Source: Zizania palustris
Taxonomy: Eukaryota > Streptophyta > Magnoliopsida > Poales > Poaceae
Direction: 5' to 3'
DNA length: 64,000 nucleotides
Assembly (NCBI GenBank): GCA_019279435.1
Contig: JAAALK010000289.1
Coordinates: 83,979,023 to 84,043,022, forward strand
Shown here: positions 1 through 8,580 of the stretch, piece by piece
Layout of the letters: each line of letters begins with the position of its first letter
Numbering within the stretch: position 1 is the stretch's first letter
The notes under the pieces: model-generated
The model's input: only the letters and a program-made list of their open reading frames with translations
Databases searched by the model: none
Told to the model about the DNA's origin: nothing
Made by a program: the position numbers and the translations under genes

Positions 1-1503
1 GCTATGAACTTAATCTTTCATGAATTGCTAGGGGTTATGTTAGAAGTTTACATTGATGATGTCGTGGTCAAATCGGACGCCATGGGAAACCATTTAGCCG
101 ATTTGAAGGTTGCTTTTGATAGAATGCGGCAGTATGGGTTGAAGATGAACCCACTCAAGTGTGCTTTTGGTGTGTCGGTAGGTAAGTTCTTAGGTTTCAT
201 GATTCACAAAAGAGGCATAGAAATTGATCCTAAGAGACTTGAGAAGATTATAAACATTGCAGCGTCGACATGCAAAAGAGATGTACAAAAATTGCTAGGC
301 AAGATGAACTATTTGCGTTGCTTTATATCCAACTTGTCCGACAAGACTGATGCCTTTGTCCCCATACTCCGGCTAAAAAACGAAGCCGAGTTCACTTGGG
401 GGGCAAGCCAGCAAAGTGCTTTTGAGAAGATCAAGGAGTGCTTGTCATCACTGCCGGTGGTGAGAGCGCCCAAAGCCGAGATTCTGTTTCGGTTGTACAT
501 CACTGCTGAAGATAGCTTGATTGGGGCCGTGCTAACGCAGGAGGTAGAGGGGAAGGAGTATATCATCACATTCTTGAGCCGCCGCCTATTGGACGCCGAA
601 ACCAGGTACGTGTTTGTAGAACGATTGTGTTTATCACTTTACTACGCATGCACCAAGTTACACCATTATCTTCTCCCCACTACATGTGTTGTCGTTTGCC
701 AAACCGATGTTATAAAACACATGTTACAGAAGCCGATTCTAAGTGGGAGTATCGAAAAATGGGCTTACGCGTTGATTGAGTATGATTTGGCCTATGAGCC
801 CCTGAGAGCGATGAAATGCCAAATCGTAGCCAACTTTGTAGTTGATCATCACATAGATGTCAGCTGGAGTGACAATATTGCTCTAGTTGAGGTAGTACAA
901 TGGAAACTTTATTTTGATGGTTCAGCTTGCAAAAGTGGCCAAGGTATTGGAGTGGTTCTCATATCGCCTAATGGTATGCACTTTGAAACTTCGGCTCGAC
1001 TAGAATTTTCTTCTACTAATAACCAAGCCGAATACGAAGCTTTATTGCTAGGTCTTGAATTACTAGAAGCTATAGGTGCTAGACATGTTCACGCATACGA
1101 TGATTCTTTGTTGGTAGTGCAACAAGTATCTAAGAGTGCTCAATGTTTTAACGGCTTGCTAAATAGTTACTTCGATAGATGTCTATACATATTTGCTACT
1201 TTTGATGACTTCAAAATCTCTCACGTGTCAAGAGAGGCCAATTCAGTAACCAATGATTTGGCTCAGCAAGCATCTGGCTACCAAGTCAGGAGAGGAAAAT
1301 TTTCTGTATTGGAGAAGCCGGTGTTTGGCCTCACAACCGAAGCCAGTAACGGTGGGCAGGCACACCCTCCAGGTCGGACCCCTTTGGGTGCCGAAGGTCA
1401 CTGCGCGCCAAGGACCCTGGACCAGAGTACCCTGCCGACCGACGGACCTGGCACACCGAAGTCTGTAGGCCGAAGCCTCCTGCACGGAGAAGGCTCCCCG
1501 TAG
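1..1503 (+). pseudogene. pol: Gypsy-1 RT / RNase H / second RNase H (partial)
   Basis: This is an open frame with no upstream end in the window. It starts within the RT palm, and the catalytic YIDD is intact (49-60). The RT connection follows, with FTWGASQQSAFEKIKECL at about 391-445, then the first RNase H. The second RNase H begins near 901 (KLYFDGSACK, GIGVVLISP, STNNQAEYEALLLGLELLE, then SREANSVTNDLAQQA near 1230-1270). The last 60 or so codons (from about 1315) are CCGAAG-rich and unlike any pol domain; they belong to the variable spacer. It is paralogous to 23526-24948 and, reversed, 33726-35200. Confidence 0.9.
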
Positions 1504-1608
1504 TCCGAACCCACTGGAGGGCTTTGGCCCAGCACACTCCGAACGGCCACCCCGGCCAGGCTTCGGCAGGAGCTGGAATGGCTCGGGGGGCACCCCAAAG
1601 TCAGTAAC
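1315..1608 (+). other. CCGAAG-rich spacer between RNase H and integrase
   Basis: GC-rich sequence with many GCCGAAG/CTTCGG words separates the second RNase H from the integrase. The matching positions of gypsy-2 (about 24900-25200) and gypsy-3 (about 33410-33700) also hold CCGAAG-rich sequence but do not align well base by base. The composition resembles U3 of the LTRs more than pol. I see no domain in it. Confidence 0.6.
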
Positions 1609-2898
1609 TTAGAAGTTTTTTCAGAAGGTGGACCAACGAGACCCTCTGAAACCTGTAAGGGCGATTGGAGAGTCCCAATCGTCCAGTATTTGAGAGACCC
1701 TAGCAAAAGGGTTGATCGGAAGGTTCGGCGACAAGCGTTCAAATTCATGTTGATAGATGACAAATTGTATCACCAAACCATCGATGGAGTACTATTGAAG
1801 TGTTTAGACCATGAGCAATCTCAGGTGGCTACAGGGGAAGTCCATGAAGTACTTTGCGGCACTCATTAGTCGGCCCAAAAAATGAGTTGGATGCTCAAAA
1901 GAGGGGGTTTTTACTGGCCGACTATGACTGAAGATTGTTTCAAGTACTATAGAGGTTGTGAAGCATGTCAGAAGTTTGGCAATATCCAGTTAGCTCCTGC
2001 CTCATTGCTCATTCCTATTGTCAAGCCATGGCCATTTCGAGGTTGGGGTTTAGACTTCATCAGCCAGATTCACCCTCCTTCCTCAAAAGGGCATCGATTC
2101 GTGTTGATGACGACGTATTACTTCACTAAGTGGACCAAGGCCGTACCTCTCAAGAACATGACCCACAATGAGGTACGTGATTTTATTTTGAAGCACATCA
2201 TACATAGATTCGGCATTCCTCAAACTCTTACTACAGATCAAGGTAGTTCATTTGTTTCTGGAGAAGTAAGGGACTTCGCCAAATATTACGGTATTAAGTT
2301 GATAAACTCTTCACCTTACTATGCTCAGGACAATGGTCAGGCCAAGTCTAGTAATAAAACCGTGATTAAGCTCATTAAGAAGAAAATTGAAGAGTTTCCT
2401 AAGAGGTGGCATGAAGTGCTTTTTGAGGCGCTATGGGCTTGTAGAATTGCAAAGCACAGTGCTACCAAGGTCAATCCATAGGAGTTGGTATATGGACAAG
2501 AGGTCGTTCTGCCTATAGAGGTAGATCTTGGCTCCTTAATAGTGTTAAAGCAAGATGGCTTATCGGTCGGCGAGTATGAAACTCTTTTATAGGATAATCT
2601 AGAGGAAGTGACCGATAAGAGACTAAAGGCTTTAGAAGCCATAGAAGTAGACAAGAAGAGAGTAGCTAAAGCCTACAATAAGAAGGTTAGACCAAAATTG
2701 TTTCAAATAGGAGACTTGGTGTGGAAAACGGTTTTACCCTTAGGCACGAAGAGTCCCAAGTTTGGTAAATGGTCAACTAGTTGGGAAGGTCCTTTTAAGA
2801 TAGCCGAAAAGTGTGTGGCAAACATCATAAAAAGTGTAGAAAATCCGATATGGATGGTATCGTCTTCAGCTCGTTGTTCTTTTAGTTCACTTAGTTGA
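1609..2898 (+). pseudogene. pol: Gypsy-1 integrase, broken
   Basis: The DDE integrase reads in one frame with interrupting stops. The N-terminal zinc finger (H..H..YYRGCEACQKFG) is cut by TAG at 1867-1869, where the other copies have CAG (Gln). The core shows GLDFISQIH, then TTDQGSSF and the final-acid region NGQAKSSNK. The last catalytic Glu is replaced by Lys (AAG 2344-2346; GAG in gypsy-2). Further stops lie at 2479-2481 and near 2592. The C-terminal part (VWKTVLPLGTKSPKFGKW) reaches 2898. It is inactive. Confidence 0.9.
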
Positions 2899-2900
2899 CT

Positions 2901-2915
2901 AAAAGGCAGGGGGCA
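2901..2915 (+). other. Polypurine tract, gypsy-1
   Basis: AAAAGGCAGGGGGCA lies directly before the 3' LTR. The same AAAAGGC(A)GGGG tract precedes the 3' LTRs of gypsy-2 and, reversed, gypsy-3. It primes plus-strand DNA synthesis. Confidence 0.85.
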
Positions 2916-4120
2916 TGTTTAATAGCAAAAAATGGCATTAATGGCTAGATTGTCAAAATATCAATTTTGGTGATTTGGGCCAAAAATACACATGTCCAGG
3001 GTCCGTCCGAAGCCCTACAGGGCTGAAGGTCCATTGAGCCCGAGGAGCAGGCCTCGACGGGCTTGGCCGAAGCCCACTTCGGCAGAGATAGAGTTGTATG
3101 CGATTCTAGCTTAGTTTTTATCTCCATCCGGCCGGGTTAATAGCAGATTATATTGGAAATTAAGCCCCTATAAATAGAGGGGCAAGGCCAGCGTAGAGCC
3201 CCCCTCAACTCAAACCAAACCAAAGCCCTAGCTTTGATCGTATTTACTTTACCTTTATTTTCCTGTACCTCTTCGTGGGTTTGCCTGGAAGCCCTCCGTT
3301 GGCCACTACAGAACAGTGGTAACCCTTGTTACTTCGCTTGTGAAGTATCCGTTAATCTACGTAATAGATTGCTATCGCCATGTTACTTCGCCTGTGAAGT
3401 ATCCGCTAATCTGCGTAACAGATTGCTACCTTCGCTACTAGTGCAACACTTAGCAGAATTCGGTCCTTAGGCCAAATTGGTACTTCGAATTCCCTTTGTT
3501 GCAGGTTTCCACGTTCGAAGCTACTTCGTCGGAGGTGTCCGAAGCTGAGAGATCGGTTTCGGAGGTCACTAGGACACCCTTCGGCGGGACTGCAGGCTCC
3601 GGCAACAGGCTTCGCCAGCACAGTTCGTCGCAACGGGCTTCGCCATGACCATACTCCGCACTGGACGAAGTTACGCTCGCGCGTAGTCCTCGCGTCGTTA
3701 TTCTGTAGTTGGCTATATCAGAGATCTCACGCCGAACCCCGCTGTTCGGAGGTGATCATCGCGTCCAGATCCGTTCGGAGTCCATCTTCGGCCAGATCAA
3801 TCCGAACACCGGAGCTCCATTCGGCGGGACACTTCGCACCAGACGCCGAAGGTACACTTCGGCGACCCCTTCGCATCAGACTTCGAAGCAGACAGGCTCC
3901 GACCGGTTTGCTGATTTTATTCTGTTTAATATATCTCTTTCGGCTAAGTGGGTTATTTTGTGTGATCTGATTGCCTGGCGACTCCACCCTCCTTATCACG
4001 AATAAGGGTAGTCGGAACGCGACGTCGGTGCTGCGTCATGCTTAGGCTTGTCCCTATGTATCCACACACTTTTGGATCGTCGAACTGACCCAAGTGCGGG
4101 GGCACGTTTCCGTGTCAACA
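2916..4120 (+). repeat. Gypsy-1 3' LTR (about 1205 bp)
   Basis: It begins TGTTTAATAGC (TGTTGATAGC in the sister copies, so a small deletion has touched the end) and ends GTGTCAACA. U3 is rich in CCGAAG. A TATAAATA box is at 3169-3176. Downstream is an imperfect 54-bp direct duplication (about 3328-3430) whose units each carry an ACTTC...GAAGT inverted repeat. The block before the 3' end (GGGTAGTCGGAACGCGACG) is shared with gypsy-2 and gypsy-3. Confidence 0.92.
3169..3176 (+). promoter_or_regulatory. TATA box of gypsy-1 LTR
   Basis: TATAAATA followed by AGAGGGGCAAGGCC. The same arrangement (CCCCTATAAATA then AGGGG) occurs in the other gypsy LTRs here, so it probably marks the U3 core promoter. 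Confidence 0.75.
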
Positions 4121-4714
4121 ATGATCTTCTTTGGATATCATCTGTTGCACTGATCATGCCATGTGTTTTAGACAATACTTCTTTTGCTATACTTGATAGA
4201 TGTTGTAATTGCAGTCAATCATATCTGAGAAGCATGCTTTTTACACTCCACCTACACCCCAGCTGCATTCATTGCATATTTTGAGGGGGAGCTGCATTTC
4301 ATGGGGAGTTTGAGTCTATGTCTTTTTAGAATGCATTTAGTCTCACTTGATAAATCCAATTGTCAACAAGGGGGAGAAATTTTGGGATTACTTGATCTTT
4401 TAGAAGAGTTTAGGGGGAGTTTTGGCTTTCTCTGGGATTTGTTTCAGGGGGAGTTTTTAGTCTCTTTTACCTTTACTCTTTGGATATCCTTGTTGATAAT
4501 TCAGAAATTGCACTCGTTTTGTGTTTTTACTTTTGGTTGACCATAATCACCGTTTTCTGGTTTTTGTTCGGCTTTTGGTCATTAGGGTTAAATTTTTTAT
4601 TTTATTTTCTTCTTTCTGTTTTCTTTTGTTTTGTTTTCATGTTTCCACGTGTTTTGCAGGTTCTGAAGAATTGCTCAAGAGGGTGTTGACAATGCACTCA
4701 TCAAAGGGGAAGAT
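4121..4714 (+). other. Copia-A 3' noncoding region and PPT
   Basis: No coding capacity. Several AGGGGGAG-type purine runs (near 4283, 4368, 4412, 4447) precede the terminal tract TCAAAGGGGAAGAT (4701-4714), which abuts the LTR start TGAGGAGCC. The TTTTGCAGG near 4652 has the shape of a 3' splice site but is unproven. Confidence 0.75.
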
Positions 4715-6480
4715 TGAGGAGCCATGTTGAAGAGCATGGGCCTTATGGCTCCAGATGTATGAGTGATTGTCAACGGAAGTCAAAGAGGAGACATGAAGAT
4801 AAGATGGAACCAGTCGTGTGTGGGCCGCGTGTGATTCAGGTACTCGGGCAGCGAGTGACTACCGGGTAGAGGGGTCGTGGAGTTGGGCTAGCCCAATCCG
4901 AGTACATGGGCTAGGAGCGGCAGAGGATCCACTGGTTTGTTCACAGGGATTGACTCAGGTACATGGGCGGCGAGTGATTACTGGGCTGAGGGAGCCGCGG
5001 AATCGGGCTAGCCCAATCCGGGTACCCAATGCGAAGACAGTTTACGCTTTGTCAGTTTCGGCACAAAACTGACGACCGCTGATTATCTTTATTTAGGATT
5101 TTATTATTTTGCCTTTAGGTCCACAATCTATGTTAATCGAGTTTGTAAAAAACCCTAAGAGAAGTTTGGTAATTTTTTGTTTTTATTTTCAACGTTAGTG
5201 TAATTTACCCTAGGGGTAAATATGTCTTTTTCCCTTTTGTTAGGCTGCCTATAAATAGGCCCCAACCCCCTAGGGTTAGGGTTGACTCATTTTCGCAATT
5301 AATCACCAGAGTCCAATTTTTTCCCGCCGCCGCCATATTTGTTTTCTCCGAAAAATTCCGATCTCGCTGCTGATTGTTCTTCACGTCACCCCAGGCTGGG
5401 CAAAAGGCACTGGCTCCGCAGCTCAGCGCATCGACGCGTGGCTGCCGTCAATGCGTCTCAGGGCGTGGTAGCAGCAGGAGCACGTGTTAGCGTCAAGGCA
5501 CGGCAACAGCAGGCCTTGCGTGGGAGCAGGCGGCATGGTTTCACACAGCAGGCCGGCTTGCATGCTTCTTTTCTGTGACATGACTGGCGCATCCACAGGT
5601 CGGCTGCCGTGTGGAGTACTTGGAGAATGCGCCTCAGCGTGGAAGATAGCCAAGCCGGAGTGAGCCGAGTGGTGCACGTCTGCCGAGACACCAGGGCAGT
5701 GTGCAGGCGCACGACAGGCCTAGCAACTTGGACGCAGGGAGCATGGAACCTGCACCAACTAATTTTTTTGTGTTTCTTCATGCAAGGACGTAGGCGCGTG
5801 CGTAGGCTGCGGCTTGCGAGCAGCCTAGATGTGTTTGCAACACACCTGCATGGGAGACAAAGTGCATGCACAGGACAATGTCAGGGAGCAGGTCTCAGCT
5901 TCTGCAGCGTGGGGAATAGGAGGCTGCTTCCAAGCCTGACCGCTGGCGTGAACTTGCTGTGAAGTGCTCGGCGCATGCAGTCCAAGTGTTCGACGGAAGT
6001 CTGGCACAATAACGTTCTTTCCTCGAATTTTTTTGTGTACTGATTTCAACTCTGAATATTCTGTAGTAGATGAATTAATATCATAATACATTTATTTCCT
6101 GCATTGGTTTGGCTTGTTTTGATTGCGTCAAATAGTGTGTATGATTTTTATATGCACTGCCTGTGATTGATGATTGGTTGAGAACATAGTTAATCATCTG
6201 CAGTTATTGTCTTTTTTATTAAATGCCTGTGATGATGATCTTGATGATGCTTGAAGTGCATGTGTTTTGAATATCCTATTGATCTGCCTTTTAAACACTG
6301 TGTTGGTGTTTTATCTCAGGACACTGGTTGTTTTTAGGCTAGATTATTTTCACTATTTTTAATCTGCTTGTTTCCGCTGATTATCTATTGAGGTGCGTTG
6401 GGTGTTGGGAGAAGGCCATTGATTCGAAAGATTTTTTAGGCGCCCATTCACCCCCTCTGGTAGCTACTTTCGGTCCTACA
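4715..6480 (+). repeat. Copia-A 3' LTR (1766 bp)
   Basis: It starts TGAGGAGCCATGTTG and ends TTTCGGTCCTACA. U3 carries two imperfect copies of a roughly 75-bp module (about 4836-4908 and 4955-5032) and an inverted repeat GTCAGTTT...AAACTGAC (5051-5073). Ends and U3 match copia-B, but the middle (about 5390-6000) is an unrelated GC-rich segment where copia-B has a TTCGAA-rich one. Long open frames there (for example 5609-5962) have no recognisable domain. Confidence 0.9.
5250..5257 (+). promoter_or_regulatory. TATA box of copia-A LTR
   Basis: TATAAATA in the context GGCTGCCTATAAATAGG, which is also found in the copia-B, H and I LTRs. Confidence 0.75.
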
Positions 6481-6591
6481 TTCGGGTAGGCTTCGAATAG
6501 GAGTCTGATACAGATTCAGGTTGTTTTTATCTCTAATCTTGATTAGGCCGAATCTTATCAGATTAGAGTTAGGGATAAGAAGACCAACCCC

Positions 6592-6599
6592 TATAAATA
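6592..6599 (+). promoter_or_regulatory. TATA box of gypsy-2 5' LTR
   Basis: TATAAATA. The 3' LTR has AATAAATA at the matching place, a degenerate box. Copia-B entered about 28 bp downstream, near the expected transcription start. Confidence 0.75.
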
Positions 6600-6622
6600 C
6601 AGGGGTGAGGCCAGTTCATAGG

Positions 6623-6627
6623 ACCCC
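6623..6627. repeat. TSD of copia-B, left copy
   Basis: ACCCC, matching 17833-17837. The two copies fix the element ends and show that the LTR starts at TGAGGAGCC, not at the upstream TGTTGACAATG. Confidence 0.85.
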
Positions 6628-8566
6628 TGTAGGACCGAAAGTAGCGACCAGAGGGGGGGTGAATGGGCGCCTTAAAAATTCTCTCGAATCAATGGCCTGT
6701 TCCCAATACCCAACGCATCTCAAAAGACTACGCAGCAGAAAATAAACAGAAGGCCTAAGTCTAAGGGTATCTAACCTAGATGCAACTGATGATAAACAGA
6801 GAACTATTAAAGTAGTGCAACTAGGCAGATGAACACGGTGTAACAGGCCTAAACTTCCCAATGAAATGATCTAAGTATATGTAAGGTGAAATGAGAAGTT
6901 ACTGTCCAAATTTGTCTCCTGTTCTGAACTTGCCGAAGCCTGCTTCGCCCGTCGAGGTCTGCTTCGGAGATGGTGACGAAGCCTGCTTCGGAGGTCAGTT
7001 GCGAGGCTTGTCTGAGATGCCGAAGGTGTTTCGGTCTAACCTAGTTCGAAGGAGCAGGGAGCGAAGTATGCTTTGGAGCGAAGTGACAGAGTCGGAGCCT
7101 GCTTCGAAGTGTGCACTTCGAAGACAAAACTTCGAACACAGCTTCGAACCGAATGCTTCGAAGCAAAACCTTCGAACAGACAGCTTCGAACACAACACAC
7201 AAATGGACAACCTTCGAACAAAGAAGCGAAGCCTGTCACACGACAGAAAACCAAGTCCGAAGCCTATACTCTACTTCTGAAAAGAGCAAGCTTCGAAAAG
7301 AGAAGCGAAGGGTGACACGCCACACAAAATTCAGTGCGAGGCCTATTGGAACTACAAGCTTCGAACCCAACTTCGAAAACTATCGAGGTATGGACTTCGA
7401 ACAGCTAGAGCCGAACCCCCTTTGCACTGTTGTTCGAAGTATGCGATGCTGTCCGTTCAGAAATACTTCGAAGCTTAGTAACACAGGACGCAAACCAAAA
7501 ATCGAAGATCGAACGAAGCCTTCGAAGGTGTTAGATCGAAGCCTGCCTCACGGAGCTGAGGGGCTTCGAACAGAGAAGGGCTTCGCCAGAAACACAGCCA
7601 GAAAAGGTGATAGAGCTTGTCAGCTTCGATCAAAAAGCTGTGCAGTAGAAGGTAAGAAGCTGCAGTAAAGCAGTACTACTTGCAACAGCAAGAACTAGTA
7701 CTACTAGCGTGAAGAACACAACCAGCCGAAGCTTCCAAAGCCTCAAAAATCATGGGAAAACTTGCTATGCTAATGAAATGTAGCCATTAAAAACTTTGCA
7801 GATGCTGCACACAACGTAATAGGGCCTTTACTGCAACATTAAATGCAAGGCATTAAACACAAGAGCAAAAACTTCCTGGCGGCGCAAGCAAGGAACAGGA
7901 GAAGAGAGAGGCAAGGCAAGAGACAAAAAGTGACCCAATAGAGTGGATTTGATTTCAGCCAAAAGGGTAGTCCAAACCCTAGGGATTGGGGTCCTATTTA
8001 TAGGCTGCCCAACACTAGGAAAATTCTACCAGCCCCTTAGGGTTTTTACAGACTCAAGAATGAAGGAAAAGACTCTACTGCCCTTAGGTATTTTTACAGA
8101 CACGACTGACTGACTGTGGGCCTAGAGTTACAGATGACTTATCCGGAAGCTTAGCTTTCGTAGTGACTACGGCTTCTCTTCTGGACAGTCGGATGCAGAA
8201 TCAACGGTTGTCAGTTTTGCGCCGAAACTGACAAAGCCTCCACCGGCTTTGCACCAGGTACCCGGATTGGGCCGGCCCGACTCCGCATCTCTCTCAGCCC
8301 GGCAATCGCTCACCGCCCGTGTACCTGAGTCAGTCCTGGTCAACAGCCCAGTGGATCTTCTACTGCTTCTGGCCCATGTACCCGGATTGGGCCAGCCCGA
8401 CTTCGCAGCCTCCTCTGCCCGACAGTCGCTTGCTGCCCGTGTACCTGAGTCACACGCGGCCCATCAAACAGCAGATCTCTTCTTCTTCTGTCCTCTTTGA
8501 CTATCATTGACAATGACTCATCACTTCTGGAGCCATGAGGCCCACGCTATTCAGCATGGCTCCTCA
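6628..8566 (-). repeat. Copia-B 3' LTR (1939 bp)
   Basis: On the minus strand it runs TGAGGAGCCATGCTG ... GGTCCTACA. U3 holds two roughly 75-bp modules (8256-8331 and 8378-8451) and two inverted repeats (8210-8232 and 8159-8171). After the TATA box there is a stretch of about 550 bp (7040-7590) with some 17 TTCGAA palindromes. A 185-codon frame on the plus strand (7111-7668) is antisense and composed of these repeats; I do not regard it as a gene. Confidence 0.94.
7995..8002 (-). promoter_or_regulatory. TATA box of copia-B 3' LTR
   Basis: Reverse complement reads TATAAATA within GCCTATAAATAGGACC. Confidence 0.75.
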
Positions 8567-8580
8567 ATCTCCCCCTTGAT
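8567..8580 (-). other. Polypurine tract, copia-B
   Basis: Reverse complement ATCAAGGGGGAGAT immediately precedes the LTR start. The same tract is seen in copia-I (60436-60449) and, slightly changed, in copia-A (4701-4714). Confidence 0.8.

Larger units (their letters stand above)
1..4120 (+). mobile_element. Gypsy-1: Ty3/gypsy (Tat lineage) element, 3' portion
   Basis: The window opens inside the reverse transcriptase of this element. Order is RT - RNase H - second (archaeal-type) RNase H - integrase - PPT - 3' LTR, which is the Ty3/gypsy order; the second RNase H marks the plant Tat group. The 3' LTR ends ...GTGTCAACA at 4120, after which the sequence becomes the 3' internal region of a copia element, so gypsy-1 is inserted in copia-A; the right TSD would be ATGAT (4121-4125). 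The 5' half lies left of the window. Several stops and a replaced catalytic residue make it defective. Confidence 0.93.
4121..6480 (+). mobile_element. Copia-A: Ty1/copia (SIRE-like) element, 3' end
   Basis: This is the 3' noncoding region, PPT and complete 3' LTR of a copia element related to copia-B. The first bases align with the reverse complement of about 8567-9062 in copia-B. Its coding part lies outside the window, left of gypsy-1. The LTR ends GGTCCTACA at 6480, and the next bases (TTCGGGTAG) match the interior of a gypsy LTR (compare about 26868), so copia-A interrupts gypsy-2. Its expected TSD is TTCGG. Confidence 0.88.
6481..6627 (+). repeat. Gypsy-2 5' LTR, middle fragment
   Basis: Aligns with 26868-27010 of the 3' LTR (GATTCAGGTTG, CTCTAATCTTGATTAGGCCG, GGGATAAGAAGAC). 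It is bounded left by the end of copia-A and right by copia-B, whose TSD ACCCC occupies 6623-6627. Confidence 0.9.

Noticed and set aside
5339..5962. Overlapping frames in the GC-rich centre of the copia-A LTR
   Set aside because: High GC content lengthens random frames; no motif, and the sequence lies within an LTR.
7040..7590. TTCGAA array as CRISPR-like or satellite repeat
   Set aside because: The words are too short, irregularly spaced and within a eukaryotic LTR.
7111..7668. 185-codon plus-strand frame in the copia-B 3' LTR, repeated at 16377-16934
   Set aside because: It is antisense to the element, built from TTCGAA repeats, identical only because the LTRs are duplicates, and shows no domain.
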